A DNA stretch of 64,000 nt from Streptococcus mitis (GCF_002860865.1 NZ_PKIE01000001.1:124001-188000); one strand, 5' to 3'. Positions 15,426-25,988 are shown, counted from the first letter of the stretch. Numbers and translations are program-made. The notes: generated from the letters alone by a model not told the origin.

Positions 15426-16769
15426 ATGACAAAACGTGTAACGATTATTGATGTAAAAGACTATGTTGGTCAAGAAGTGACAATTGGCGCTTGGGTTGCC
15501 AACAAATCAGGAAAAGGGAAAATCGCCTTCTTGCAATTGCGTGATGGAACAGCCTTCTTCCAAGGTGTGGCCTTTAAACCAAACTTTGTAGAAAAATTTG
15601 GTGAAGAAGTAGGACTTGAGAAGTTTGATGTCATCAAACGCTTGAGCCAAGAAACGTCTGTTTATGTGACAGGGATTGTCAAAGAAGACGAACGTTCTAA
15701 GTTTGGCTATGAATTGGACATTACAGACATCGAAGTGATCGGTGAATCTCAAGACTACCCAATCACACCAAAAGAACACGGAACAGACTTCTTGATGGAC
15801 AACCGTCACTTGTGGCTCCGTTCTCGTAAGCAAGTAGCGGTTATGCAAATTCGTAACGCGATCATCTATGCGACTTATGAGTTCTTTGACAAGAACGGCT
15901 TCATGAAATTTGATAGCCCAATTCTTTCAGGAAATGCGGCTGAAGATTCAACAGAACTCTTTGAAACGGACTACTTCGGAACTCCAGCTTACTTGAGCCA
16001 ATCAGGTCAGCTTTACCTAGAAGCAGGAGCGATGGCCCTTGGCCGTGTCTTTGACTTTGGTCCAGTATTCCGTGCTGAAAAATCAAAAACACGCCGTCAC
16101 TTGACTGAGTTCTGGATGATGGACGCAGAGTACTCATACTTGACACACGATGAGTCACTTGACTTGCAAGAAGCTTATGTAAAAGCTCTTCTTCAAGGTG
16201 TTCTTGACCGTGCGCCTCAAGCCTTGGAAACCTTGGAACGTGATACAGAACTCTTGAAACGCTACATTGCAGAGCCCTTCAAACGTATCACTTACGATCA
16301 AGCCATTGACCTCTTACAAGAGCATGAGAATGATGAAGATGCTGACTACGAACATCTTGAGCATGGTGATGACTTTGGTTCACCACATGAAACTTGGATC
16401 TCAAACCACTTTGGTGTGCCAACTTTTGTTATGAACTATCCAGCAGCCATCAAGGCCTTCTATATGAAACCAGTTCCTGGAAATCCAGAACGTGTGCTTT
16501 GTGCAGACTTGCTTGCTCCAGAAGGCTATGGAGAAATCATCGGTGGATCTATGCGTGAGGAAGACTACGATGCATTAGTTGCTAAGATGGATGAACTTGG
16601 CATGGATCGTACAGAGTATGAATTTTACCTTGACCTTCGTAAATACGGTACTGTACCACACGGTGGATTTGGTATCGGTATCGAGCGTATGGTCACCTTC
16701 GCGGCAGGAACAAAACACATCCGTGAAGCTATTCCATTCCCACGTATGTTGCACCGTATCAAACCGTAA
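15426..16769 (+). CDS. asnS: Asparaginyl-tRNA synthetase
   Basis: 447 aa class IIb synthetase. It has the N-terminal OB-fold anticodon-binding domain (residues 1-105), motif 2 at [21 protein letters not shown] and motif 3 at [15 protein letters not shown]. It charges tRNA-Asn with asparagine in the cytosol; the AsnRS-type FWMMDAE after motif 2 separates it from AspRS and LysRS. AAAAGGAAAAATA precedes the ATG. Last gene of the tseB-aspB operon, ended by the terminator at 16776. Confidence 0.96.
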   Translation: MTKRVTIIDVKDYVGQEVTIGAWVANKSGKGKIAFLQLRDGTAFFQGVAFKPNFVEKFGEEVGLEKFDVIKRLSQETSVYVTGIVKEDERSKFGYELDITDIEVIGESQDYPITPKEHGTDFLMDNRHLWLRSRKQVAVMQIRNAIIYATYEFFDKNGFMKFDSPILSGNAAEDSTELFETDYFGTPAYLSQSGQLYLEAGAMALGRVFDFGPVFRAEKSKTRRHLTEFWMMDAEYSYLTHDESLDLQEAYVKALLQGVLDRAPQALETLERDTELLKRYIAEPFKRITYDQAIDLLQEHENDEDADYEHLEHGDDFGSPHETWISNHFGVPTFVMNYPAAIKAFYMKPVPGNPERVLCADLLAPEGYGEIIGGSMREEDYDALVAKMDELGMDRTEYEFYLDLRKYGTVPHGGFGIGIERMVTFAAGTKHIREAIPFPRMLHRIKP

Positions 16770-16775
16770 GAATAG

Positions 16776-16801
16776 AAAAACGCCTATGTGGCGTTTTTTT
16801 C
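16776..16801 (+). terminator. Terminator of the tseB-aspB-asnS operon
   Basis: AACGCC / GGCGTT with a TATGT loop and a run of seven T. Confidence 0.88.
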
Positions 16802-16880
16802 TATAGAAATCTCTAGAAACGAAAGGAAATATTATCAGGTTTTCAAAATCGGCTCTTGATAATATGCGCTTTTCGTGAAA

Positions 16881-16989
16881 ATATAGTGTATTGAATCTAG
16901 AACAGTACACTGTGTCTGCTAAAATATTTCTAGAAATTAATTTGCCTTTCTTAATCAGTTTGTTCATATCTTATTTTAATCCACTATAT
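16881..16989. mobile_element. RUP-like miniature element (about 109 bp)
   Basis: Bounded by ATATAGTGTATTGAAT and the inverted ATTTTAATCCACTATAT; the arms match at 8 terminal bases and more beyond, and the borders are TA-rich. Size and terminal repeats fit the pneumococcal RUP family, a non-coding element thought to be moved by an IS630-type transposase at TA sites. The internal minus-strand frame is not a gene. Assignment to RUP is from memory of its size and ends, not from a search. Confidence 0.6.
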
Positions 16990-17335
16990 TTACTTCCTTT
17001 TCTTATAAAATTGAATTTGTGCTAGAAACATACTATTAGTTGTTTAGAATAGAATTTCGTATCTTAGTACATTGATCTTATTGTTTAAAAACTGATGTAT
17101 GTACTGGTTTCTTCAAGGAAGTATTAAATTGAAACAATAAATATATATAGACATGAAACTTGAATTAATAATAGTGGCATGATACAATATTAAGTGATAT
17201 TGATAATTATTGGGCAACCTTTTTAAAATGATAACCTCTTAATATTACTAAAAAATTCGAGGGGGGGGGCTTTCTATTTGTCTGGATACTTCAATTCAAT
17301 ATTAAAAAACATGCATAAAGGAGGTTCTAAGTCTA
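16990..17335 (+). promoter_or_regulatory. Upstream region of the giant surface protein: promoter and G9 tract
   Basis: An AT-rich 346-bp stretch. A good promoter, TTGAAT (17160-17165), 17-bp spacer, TACAAT (17183-17188), would start mRNA near 17195 and give a leader of about 140 nt. Inside that leader a run of nine G (17261-17269) stands out in otherwise AT-rich DNA. AAAGGAGG at about 17318-17325 is a strong ribosome site before ATG 17336. A second, weaker promoter (TTGTCT/TATTAA) downstream of the G tract is possible. Confidence 0.6.
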
Positions 17336-20300
17336 ATGAAGGGTAAACAACAAGATTTTAGAACGGAAAAGTATATACGTTACGGTATTCGTAAGTATAG
17401 TTTCGGTGCGGCATCGGTAGCGATTGCGGCTGGTTTAATGTTTTTGGGAAATGGAGCAGTTTCAGCTATTGAACAAAATCCAGTTTCAGACTCTAAAGAA
17501 AATATTCAAAAAGTAGAAAATTCTTCTCCAGAATTAGGAGAAAGTAATATCCAGTTGGTTGATAAGACAATTGAAACACCCAAGAAAGAAGAACTTAAAG
17601 TAAATAAGTCACTTCTTGAAACGAGTATTTCAAATTTAGAGGCTGTATTATCTAATGCTAAGTATGCGGATGCCTCAGTTGTAGCCAATGTTCGTGAAGC
17701 TTTAGCTACTGCGAAAGCTGTTTTGGCAAATGAAGCTGCCAAGCAAGAAGAGGTAAATGTTCAAAAAGAGATTCTTTCTGCATTGGGAACAGTTGTAACT
17801 GAATCAAACAAACTTGGATTAGAGAAAGAACAGGCTGATAAAGATAAGGTAGCAAAAGAAGAAGCACAAAGAAATGCTACACCAACAGAAAAAGTTCTTT
17901 CAGAAGCTAAATCGGCACTCGATAAAGTTTCATCAGAAGCAGATGTAACCAATACACTCGCTGCTACAGAACTTCGTAAGAAAGAAGTAGCAGCAGAGAA
18001 TCGAGCAGCAATTGAAGCAGCGGTGGCCAAGAACCAAGCTGTAATTGACGAATCAAAAATTCTTTTAGCTGACAAGAGTGTCACAAAGGAACAAGTAGAT
18101 GCCCAATTAGCCCGCTTAAATGAATCAATTCTTGCGGTTTATAGTGAACTGAAAAAAGCAGGAATTGGTCGTGATGGGAAGTTTGCTGTAGTGTTGGCAG
18201 CACAAGATTTTTATGCTGAAAGATCTACAAGTACTACTCATGCTTCAGAAATAAATGCAACAATCCATACAGGATCAGATACATATACAATTCCACACCA
18301 AGAAATTACACTAACCAAAGGGGCTGGAACTGATACTTCAGACCTAGAAGTAGTTGTGTATTCTAACCAACGTGATGGTGATGAAACAAATGCAGGAAAT
18401 GGGATGCATACTGAACAAGGTGGGACAAGAGGGCATAACAATACAGGTCGTGTTGACTATCCTTTAACACCAGAGGCTGCTAAGAAATTAGCTGAAGAAG
18501 CTCCACTTTGGAGAAATAAACTTCGTGCTGATGGTTCAAAGATCTCAAATGCAGCAACTGCAATTTATTCAGCTAACGGTGGGTATGAATACCTAGCAAC
18601 TGAAATTTATGGTTATGCATATGAGCAAGGGGTTGATCGTGTATATATTAAAGGATTAAAAGAACGTATTGCTGTTACAGAGGCTGCTAAGCAAGCTGGA
18701 TGGAGTCTTACTTCTGTAACACCGACAAACCTTGTTCCTGGTTTAGCATATGATGAGGCTACAGATACTATTCAAGGGGTGGTCTCTGCCAATATTGAAA
18801 ACGGGGTATATGATTTACGTTTTGATGTAACTGCAAGCCATACTGACGGTCGTTCAGTAACTTTTCGACTTCAGAATTTACGTGCTGGTTGGGTAGGATG
18901 GCAAGACACCACACCTCCTACAATAGAATCTGATTCTGCTCGTTATGAACGTACTGTAGGTGATGATGCGAATATCAATATCCGATTTTATGATGATGCT
19001 GGATCAAGTGCGATTCCTAAGGGTACTGCTGGAAACTATAATTATACAACAGCTGAAGGCAAGGTAATTACAGTTCGTAAACAGAATTCACCAGCTGTGA
19101 CTGGTGTGTCAGGCTATAATACTACAGGAGCGACTTTAGATGATTCTAAAGTGTTGATTCCCGGTACTAACTACAGTCTTTCTGATAGTACAAAAGATGA
19201 GCAAGCTAATGGTAGAACCAATAAGGGTAATGCTATTATTGGAGGTAAGGTTACGGAGGCAGGTATCTATACTGTCTCAGTATATGCTAAAGACTATGAT
19301 AAGTTATCTAGCAATACAACTTGGAACCAATCAGGTCAAGAAGCGCATGCTTCCCTCACAGTTGTGGTGAAACCCAAAGTTGAGGTTCAAAACGTTGAAA
19401 CTTACTCAACAACAGTTCCTGTTAAAATCTCTAAAGGTGCAACAAGTGCAAAAGTAACGATGCCAGATGGAACTGTAACAAATCTAAAAGCGGTTAAGGG
19501 TAAGTGGCTTGTAGATAGTGGTTCAACCAATACAGCAGTTACTGAAGATCAAGAACTAGGTGCCGTAGATTCTAATACTGTCTTTAATATTCCCGTCACA
19601 TCAGAAGCAACCGCAAAAGTTGGTGTGGATAACATTAAAGTAGAATCATCATCTGAAAATGTTAAGGGAACTTTCCTACGTGAACAAGTTGAATTAACTG
19701 GAACTGACGGTCAAAAACACATCGCAAAATTAAATAGTACATCTGGTCATTGGGAACTTCCAGCTGATTATGCTGAAGTAAAGACACCAAATGGTAATGG
19801 AACTACAACGTGGACAAAACGCGAAGTGTATACTGAAGCGCAACAAGATGGAGCAATGAAATTCTACATCTATGAGTATACTCGTCAGCTAGATATCAAT
19901 GGTAAAGTAACAAGTGTTGATACACCAACTCGCCCACTCACTGTATATGCTTCGCAGAATACTAGTCAAGCAGGTGATGGAATGTCAGTAACAATCACTT
20001 ATGATAAACATTCCAATACTTGGTCTTCATCAGATGGTACAGAAGTGACTGCTACCAAATTGGGTGACAATTCTTGGGAAGTGCTTACTAAATCAGGATT
20101 TGGTGGTATCATTAGAGGAACAATTGCAACAAACTCAGATGTTGCAACTGTAGTTAATACAAAACCAACAGCAAGTTCACAGGATTATACGTCTACAAAA
20201 GGAACTACGGTTGACCTTCGTAATGAAGCAAAAGCTGCAGTGACAATCTCTGATACAGAAGATACTAAGTACGGTAAAACAACTTACATTACTCGTATTA

Positions 20301-23300
20301 CAGTAACATCTCCTTCAGGAGTTCAGAAGGTTTATGACACTAAACAAGATGCAAACAACTACAATCTTGCTAGTGGTTATACACTGAATGAAGTGGGAGT
20401 CTATACAGTAACAGTTGATGTTATTGATAGTAATGGTAATTACACAACAGATGCTACAATAGGTGGAACTGAATCTGGTGTGGATCATGGGGCTGGCTCA
20501 TCAACAGCTACAACTACTTACCACATTACAGTAACAGACACGATTGAAGGTCACGATGCTACATCATCTGATATCCAAGGAGCTACTCAAACGGGAACAC
20601 CAACCTTTACTTCTGTAGGTGACGGTTCAACCATCTCACCAAGTGCAACATCTCCAGCTAAGTTGGTTGCAGCTGATGGTAGTCTAGTTGATACTTTACC
20701 AGTTGCAAATGAGGGAACTTATACAATTGACCCAGAAACAGGTGTTGTAAACTTCAAACCACTTCCAACATTCACAGGACCAGCAAGTCCAGTAACTGTC
20801 AAACTAACTGCTATTTTAGGTACAGATACTAATAATGCTAATATTACTGAAACTGCGACAGCTACCTACACACCAACAGTAGTTCCAGTAAAACCAACAG
20901 CAGTAGCGTCTCAAACAACTGGACCTCAAGGGAAAGCCCAAACTTCTGCTATTAAGTTTGACGCAGCAGATACAGATGATACAACTGTGAACTTTGCTAA
21001 AGGAACAGTTGCTATTGATGCAAATACAACAAAATCTGTTGATCTTAATACAGCATCAGTAACTCTTCTTAATGCAAACGGTGATGCTGTAACATCTGTA
21101 ACAGTTGAAAATGAGGGAACTTATACACTGGATAAAGCGACAAATGTTATTACATTCCAACCAGTCGCAACATTCACAGGAACTGTTACAAAACCAGTTA
21201 ATGTACGTATTGCAGATGCAAATGGTACTACTGTAACAACTACTTACACTCCAACTGTCACAGATGTCACTATGACAGCTGAAAATACAACATCTACAGA
21301 CGTTCAAGGCAAAACACAAACTGGAACACCAGGATTTGAAACATCAGATCCATCAGTAACGATTGCAACACGTCAGTTGATTGATCCATCAACGATGCAA
21401 CCAACTACTAGTGTTACAATTGCAAATGAAGGAACATACACAATTGATCCAACAACAGGTGTTGTAACCTTCGTACCAGTCCCAACATTTACTGGAGAAG
21501 GAACAGGAGTAACTGTTCAAGCAACAGATTCAAATGGTGAGACAGCAACAGCTACTTATAAACCAACAGTAACACCAATCACGATTACTGGTAAAAATGT
21601 AACATCTAAGAATATCCAAGGTGAACAGCAGTCAGAAACACCACTATTCTCATCATCAGATAAGAGTGCTCCAGTATCAAATTACAAACTTGTAGATCCA
21701 GCTACTGGAAATCCAACGACTGCAACTTCAGTGACTGTTGAAAATGTTGGTACATATACAATTGATTCAACAACAGGTGTAGTAACGTTCCAACCAGTTG
21801 CAACTTATAAAGGAACACCAGCACCAGTAACAGTTCAAGCATCAGCTACTATTACTAATGAAAAAGGTGAATCAACAGTCATCACAGGTACAGCTACTTA
21901 TACTCCAACAGTAGTTCCTGTAGCCCCAACAGCTAAAGAATCAGCGACAGTTGGTAAGCAAGGTCAAGCGCAAACGTCACAAATTGTTTTTGACACCCCT
22001 GATACAGATGCTACAACATTGAACTTCGCTAAAGGAGAAACATCTGAGGTATTAGGTGAAGATGGTCAACCAAAATCAGTAGCTCTTGATAAGAGTACTT
22101 TGACACTTCTTGATGCGAACGGAAATTCTGTAACCACAGTTACGGTTGATGGTGAAGGAACTTACACTCTTGATAAAACAACTAATGTCATTACATTCCA
22201 ACCAACTGAAGAATTCACAGGTAAAGCTACACCAGTGCGTGTGCAAATTGCAGATGTCAACGGTACTACTGTAACAACTAATTACACTCCAACTGTTGTT
22301 GCTGAAGATGGAACTGTCATTGTTGAGTATAAGGATGAAGAGGATAATATTATCTCTCCTTCAACAACTCCAGTAAACAACGAAAAAGTGACGACTCCAT
22401 TTACAACTGAGCCAAAAGAAATTCCTGGTTACACTCTTGTTAAAGTGGAAACAACAAATGGTACGGTTGATGAAGCTACTAAGAAGGTTTCAGGTAAGGT
22501 TACAAATGAGCCAACTACTGTGACATATACTTATAGAAAGAATGTTCAAACAGCAACTATTTCTTACTATGATGTGACAACTGGTGCAGAAGTTGCGATA
22601 GATTCAGCTAAAGTACCAGAAGCATCTGTTGAGACAGTAGAGGGTGTTTATAAAGGAACTATCGACTTTGTTAATCGTGAAAAAGCAATTGCAGCTCTTG
22701 AAAAAGCTGGCTATACGTTAGTAGAAGATGGTTTCGTTGCAGCAAGGACAGCTGATAAGCTTTTTGATAACGACACAGCGGTGAATCAAAACTTCACGGT
22801 AACAGTTAAACAACGTGTGGAACCAGTGACTCCAAATGATGAGAAACCTGTTCCAGGACAACCAGTAGATCCAGAAAATCCAAACTCACCTGTATGGCCA
22901 AGTACTGCAGAAAATCTTGAGTTAACTAAGACAGTAACTCGTACAATCAAGTACCGCTACAACGATGAAAATGGTAAAGAAGTAACAGCTGATAAAGTTC
23001 AAACAGTAACCTTCACACGTAGCGCAAGCATTAACTTGGTAACAGGAAATGTGGAATATACTGACTGGTCAGCAGCACAAACGCTTGAGGCAGTAGTTTC
23101 TCCAGAAGTAGCTAATTATACTTACGATAAGGAAACTGTTCCAAGTCTTGAGGTAACAAACGAGTCAACTGATAGTACAGTATACGTTATCTATAAACCA
23201 GTAGTGCCAACTGCAACACCTGCTACATCAACTGATATCCAAGGTAAGGCACAGACAGGTATTCCAACATATAAACATGCTGATGGAACTGAGTTGAAAC

Positions 23301-25945
23301 CAACAACAGATAATCCAGCTAAGTTCGTTGGAACTGAGGAAACAACTATCCCAGCTACTAAGGATGGTAAGACAGTTGGTACATATACAATCGATCCAAC
23401 TGGTGCAGTAACCTTTACACCAAATAAAGACTTCGTTGGCACACCAGATCCAGCCAAAGTAGTTGTAACAGATCCTACAAATGGTACAACTGTTGAGTCA
23501 AGTTACATTCCAACTGTAACCCCAGTTACACCAACAGGTGTGGATACAAGTTCGACAGGTCCTAAGAACACTCCTCAATCTGGTACACCAACATTTGTAC
23601 CTGGTCATAAAGATGTACCAATGGACAATACTGTTCCTGTTACATTTGAAGATGGTACAACAAGTAAAACAGTTCCAAACGAAGGAACATATACTGTTGA
23701 TCCAACAGGTAAGGTAACTTTCACACCAAATAAAGATTTCGTTGGAGCTGCAACAGGAGTAACTATTGTACGTAAAGACACTAACGGAACAGAGGTGAAA
23801 GCTAAGTATACACCAACTGTTTATGAAGTGAAGTCTGATACACAAGTTGCAACTGTAACTTACAAAGATACTAAGGGAACAATTCTTGGTGAAGTGGATA
23901 TCCTTCAAGGTGATTCTGGTTCTGAAATGAACTACTCTACTGCAGAACGTATCAACGCACTGAAAAAACTTGGCTACGAACTTGTGTCTGATGAGTTTAC
24001 AAAAGCTGATGGCAGCAAGCAATCATTTGATAATGATACAAAAGCTATTCAAAAATTTGTTGTTACTGTTCAACCACGCCTTGTTCCAGTTATTCCAGGT
24101 GATGTGACGCCAGTTCCAGGTCAACCAATTAATCCAGAGGATCCAAACTCACCAGTATGGCCTGAAAGCGTTAAGGAATTGACAACTTCAGAAGAAGTAA
24201 CTCGTACAATTACTTATGTTGATGGAGATGGTAAAGAGGTTACTACTTCTGTGACTTCATCAGTTAAATTCACTCGTGATGCTAAGGTGAACTTAGTGAC
24301 AGGTGAAGTTACTTACGGCGAATGGAAAGCAGCTACAACTGATGTTCTTTCTGGTAACAAACTTCCACTTGTTAAAGGTTATATTGCAGTAAGTGGAGAT
24401 ATTGAAGAATCTACTAAGGATCAAACTGTTAAGGCTAAAGATAAAGATATCGTTCAAAAAGTTGTCTATAAGAAACTTGGAGCCTGGATTCCAAACGTGC
24501 CAGGACAAACAAATCCTCCACGTATTGATTATCCAAATGATCCAAATGGTGATCCAACTAAACCGGGTGTACCAACGGAAGATATTGTAATTCCTTATGT
24601 TCCAGGTTACATTCCAAGAGATAAAGATGGAAATCCGTTGAAACCAGTTGATCCAGAAGATCCAACAAAAGGTTATGTGCCACCAACATTACCAACTGAT
24701 CCGAGTCAAGATACACCAATTAACTATACGAAGATTACAACGTCTTATGTGACAGTTGATCCAAATGGTAAAGAAATCTCTATTCCAGATTATCCAACAG
24801 TTGAGGGTAACCAACCTAAGAAAGATATCCCAGGCTACGAGTTTGTTAAGACTACAACTGATAAAGATGGTAATGTAACTCACGTTTACCGTAAAGTAGT
24901 TAAAACAACTACATCATTCGTAGATGGAAATGGTAACCCAGTTTCACCAAATGAAGAAGGTAACCAACCTAAGAAAGATATCCCAGGATACGAGTTTGTT
25001 AAGACTGCAACTGATAAAGATGGTAATGTAACTCACGTTTACCGTAAAGTAGTTAAAACAACTACATCATTCGTAGATGGAAATGGTAACCCAGTTTCAC
25101 CAAATGAAGAAGGTAACCAACCTAAGAAAGATATCCCAGGATACGAGTTTGTTAAGACTACAACTGATAAAGATGGTAATGTAACTCACGTTTACCGTAA
25201 AGTAGTTAAGACAACTACATCATTCGTAGATGGAAATGGTAACCCAGTTTCACCAAATGAAGAAGGTAACCAACCTAAGAAAGATATCCCAGGATACGAG
25301 TTTGTTAAGACTACAACTGATAAAGATGGTAATGTAACTCACGTTTACCGTAAAGTAGTTAAGACAACTACATCATTCGTAGATGGAAATGGTAATCCAG
25401 TTTCACCAAATGAAGAAGGTAACCAACCTAAGAAAGATATCCCAGGATACCGTTTCGTAGAGACTAAGAAACTTCCAAACGGCGATGTAGAACACATCTA
25501 CGAAAAAGTAACATCACCAGCTCCAACACCTTCACCTGTTCCTCAACCAAATCCAGGTAAGCAAAATACAACTACTTGGACTGATGAGAATGGAAATCCA
25601 TTGAAACCAACTGAGCCAGGTTCTAAAGAACCGGGAACAATTCCAGGTTACGAATATGTGAAGACTGTGACAGATTCAAATGGAAATATCAGACATATCT
25701 TTAAAAAAGTTGAAACATCAAACCCAGTTTCTCCACAAGAGCCAGAGACTCCAGAGCAACCAATGACTCCAGAAATGCCAACAGTACCTGAGCAACCAAA
25801 ACAACCAGCAACACCTAAATATGTTGATGGTCAAAAAGAATTGCCTAACACAGGTACAGAAGCTAACGCTAGCCTCGCAGCGCTTGGACTTCTTGGAACC
25901 CTAAGTGCGTTTGGACTTCTTGCTCGCAAGAAAAAAGAAGACTAA
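17336..25945 (+). CDS. Giant YSIRK/LPNTG wall-anchored adhesin with CshA-type, MucBP/Mub-like and 51-aa tandem repeats
   Basis: 2869 aa. A YSIRK-type signal peptide (YGIRKYSFGAASVAIAAG, residues 16-33, cleavage after about 44) targets septal secretion. Next come an Ala/Glu/Lys-rich helical part (about 60-275) and a non-repetitive region (about 280-1060), probably the binding head. Five CshA-type fibril repeats (about 1068-1655, each ending like TATYTPTV) are followed by a MucBP-like module (1657-1735), a Mub-like module (1738-1955), two more CshA repeats (1957-2165), a second Mub-like module (2169-2380), four 51-residue repeats plus a divergent fifth (2490-2722), a Pro-rich wall-spanning part and LPNTG (2836-2840) with a hydrophobic stretch and KKKED tail. 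Sortase A should attach it to peptidoglycan. Likely role: adhesion to host glycoproteins or co-aggregation; ligand unknown. Confidence 0.92.
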   Translation: MKGKQQDFRTEKYIRYGIRKYSFGAASVAIAAGLMFLGNGAVSAIEQNPVSDSKENIQKVENSSPELGESNIQLVDKTIETPKKEELKVNKSLLETSISNLEAVLSNAKYADASVVANVREALATAKAVLANEAAKQEEVNVQKEILSALGTVVTESNKLGLEKEQADKDKVAKEEAQRNATPTEKVLSEAKSALDKVSSEADVTNTLAATELRKKEVAAENRAAIEAAVAKNQAVIDESKILLADKSVTKEQVDAQLARLNESILAVYSELKKAGIGRDGKFAVVLAAQDFYAERSTSTTHASEINATIHTGSDTYTIPHQEITLTKGAGTDTSDLEVVVYSNQRDGDETNAGNGMHTEQGGTRGHNNTGRVDYPLTPEAAKKLAEEAPLWRNKLRADGSKISNAATAIYSANGGYEYLATEIYGYAYEQGVDRVYIKGLKERIAVTEAAKQAGWSLTSVTPTNLVPGLAYDEATDTIQGVVSANIENGVYDLRFDVTASHTDGRSVTFRLQNLRAGWVGWQDTTPPTIESDSARYERTVGDDANINIRFYDDAGSSAIPKGTAGNYNYTTAEGKVITVRKQNSPAVTGVSGYNTTGATLDDSKVLIPGTNYSLSDSTKDEQANGRTNKGNAIIGGKVTEAGIYTVSVYAKDYDKLSSNTTWNQSGQEAHASLTVVVKPKVEVQNVETYSTTVPVKISKGATSAKVTMPDGTVTNLKAVKGKWLVDSGSTNTAVTEDQELGAVDSNTVFNIPVTSEATAKVGVDNIKVESSSENVKGTFLREQVELTGTDGQKHIAKLNSTSGHWELPADYAEVKTPNGNGTTTWTKREVYTEAQQDGAMKFYIYEYTRQLDINGKVTSVDTPTRPLTVYASQNTSQAGDGMSVTITYDKHSNTWSSSDGTEVTATKLGDNSWEVLTKSGFGGIIRGTIATNSDVATVVNTKPTASSQDYTSTKGTTVDLRNEAKAAVTISDTEDTKYGKTTYITRITVTSPSGVQKVYDTKQDANNYNLASGYTLNEVGVYTVTVDVIDSNGNYTTDATIGGTESGVDHGAGSSTATTTYHITVTDTIEGHDATSSDIQGATQTGTPTFTSVGDGSTISPSATSPAKLVAADGSLVDTLPVANEGTYTIDPETGVVNFKPLPTFTGPASPVTVKLTAILGTDTNNANITETATATYTPTVVPVKPTAVASQTTGPQGKAQTSAIKFDAADTDDTTVNFAKGTVAIDANTTKSVDLNTASVTLLNANGDAVTSVTVENEGTYTLDKATNVITFQPVATFTGTVTKPVNVRIADANGTTVTTTYTPTVTDVTMTAENTTSTDVQGKTQTGTPGFETSDPSVTIATRQLIDPSTMQPTTSVTIANEGTYTIDPTTGVVTFVPVPTFTGEGTGVTVQATDSNGETATATYKPTVTPITITGKNVTSKNIQGEQQSETPLFSSSDKSAPVSNYKLVDPATGNPTTATSVTVENVGTYTIDSTTGVVTFQPVATYKGTPAPVTVQASATITNEKGESTVITGTATYTPTVVPVAPTAKESATVGKQGQAQTSQIVFDTPDTDATTLNFAKGETSEVLGEDGQPKSVALDKSTLTLLDANGNSVTTVTVDGEGTYTLDKTTNVITFQPTEEFTGKATPVRVQIADVNGTTVTTNYTPTVVAEDGTVIVEYKDEEDNIISPSTTPVNNEKVTTPFTTEPKEIPGYTLVKVETTNGTVDEATKKVSGKVTNEPTTVTYTYRKNVQTATISYYDVTTGAEVAIDSAKVPEASVETVEGVYKGTIDFVNREKAIAALEKAGYTLVEDGFVAARTADKLFDNDTAVNQNFTVTVKQRVEPVTPNDEKPVPGQPVDPENPNSPVWPSTAENLELTKTVTRTIKYRYNDENGKEVTADKVQTVTFTRSASINLVTGNVEYTDWSAAQTLEAVVSPEVANYTYDKETVPSLEVTNESTDSTVYVIYKPVVPTATPATSTDIQGKAQTGIPTYKHADGTELKPTTDNPAKFVGTEETTIPATKDGKTVGTYTIDPTGAVTFTPNKDFVGTPDPAKVVVTDPTNGTTVESSYIPTVTPVTPTGVDTSSTGPKNTPQSGTPTFVPGHKDVPMDNTVPVTFEDGTTSKTVPNEGTYTVDPTGKVTFTPNKDFVGAATGVTIVRKDTNGTEVKAKYTPTVYEVKSDTQVATVTYKDTKGTILGEVDILQGDSGSEMNYSTAERINALKKLGYELVSDEFTKADGSKQSFDNDTKAIQKFVVTVQPRLVPVIPGDVTPVPGQPINPEDPNSPVWPESVKELTTSEEVTRTITYVDGDGKEVTTSVTSSVKFTRDAKVNLVTGEVTYGEWKAATTDVLSGNKLPLVKGYIAVSGDIEESTKDQTVKAKDKDIVQKVVYKKLGAWIPNVPGQTNPPRIDYPNDPNGDPTKPGVPTEDIVIPYVPGYIPRDKDGNPLKPVDPEDPTKGYVPPTLPTDPSQDTPINYTKITTSYVTVDPNGKEISIPDYPTVEGNQPKKDIPGYEFVKTTTDKDGNVTHVYRKVVKTTTSFVDGNGNPVSPNEEGNQPKKDIPGYEFVKTATDKDGNVTHVYRKVVKTTTSFVDGNGNPVSPNEEGNQPKKDIPGYEFVKTTTDKDGNVTHVYRKVVKTTTSFVDGNGNPVSPNEEGNQPKKDIPGYEFVKTTTDKDGNVTHVYRKVVKTTTSFVDGNGNPVSPNEEGNQPKKDIPGYRFVETKKLPNGDVEHIYEKVTSPAPTPSPVPQPNPGKQNTTTWTDENGNPLKPTEPGSKEPGTIPGYEYVKTVTDSNGNIRHIFKKVETSNPVSPQEPETPEQPMTPEMPTVPEQPKQPATPKYVDGQKELPNTGTEANASLAALGLLGTLSAFGLLARKKKED
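24803..25414 (+). repeat. Four near-identical 153-bp tandem repeats in the adhesin gene
   Basis: Units begin at 24803, 24956, 25109 and 25262, each encoding 51 residues starting EGNQPKKDIPGYEFVKT and ending DGNGNPVSPNE. Only isolated differences separate them (for example TTT versus TAT in the encoded VKT-T-T, first unit GGC for GGA). A fifth, diverged unit starts at 25415. Such identity indicates recent duplication and probable copy-number variation. Confidence 0.92.
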
Positions 25946-25960
25946 AAACTCATAGTTTTT

Positions 25961-25988
25961 GAGAAGATGATTCGTCATCTTCTTTTTT
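25961..25988 (+). terminator. Terminator of the adhesin gene
   Basis: GAAGATGA / TCATCTTC perfect stem with a TTCG loop and TTTTTT. Confidence 0.9.

Noticed and set aside
16575..16967. A 130-codon minus-strand frame over the end of asnS and the RUP-like element
   Set aside because: It covers asnS coding sequence, its terminator and the repeat. No ribosome site or family similarity; the part in the repeat is not a transposase.
23498..24022. A 174-codon frame on the minus strand inside the adhesin gene
   Set aside because: It is Cys/Ser/Ile-rich with no motif or ribosome site; it results from the biased, repetitive codon use of the adhesin on the other strand.
24803..25414. CRISPR-like array
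   Set aside because: The 153-bp units are contiguous and in-frame within a protein gene, without spacers; there are no cas genes.
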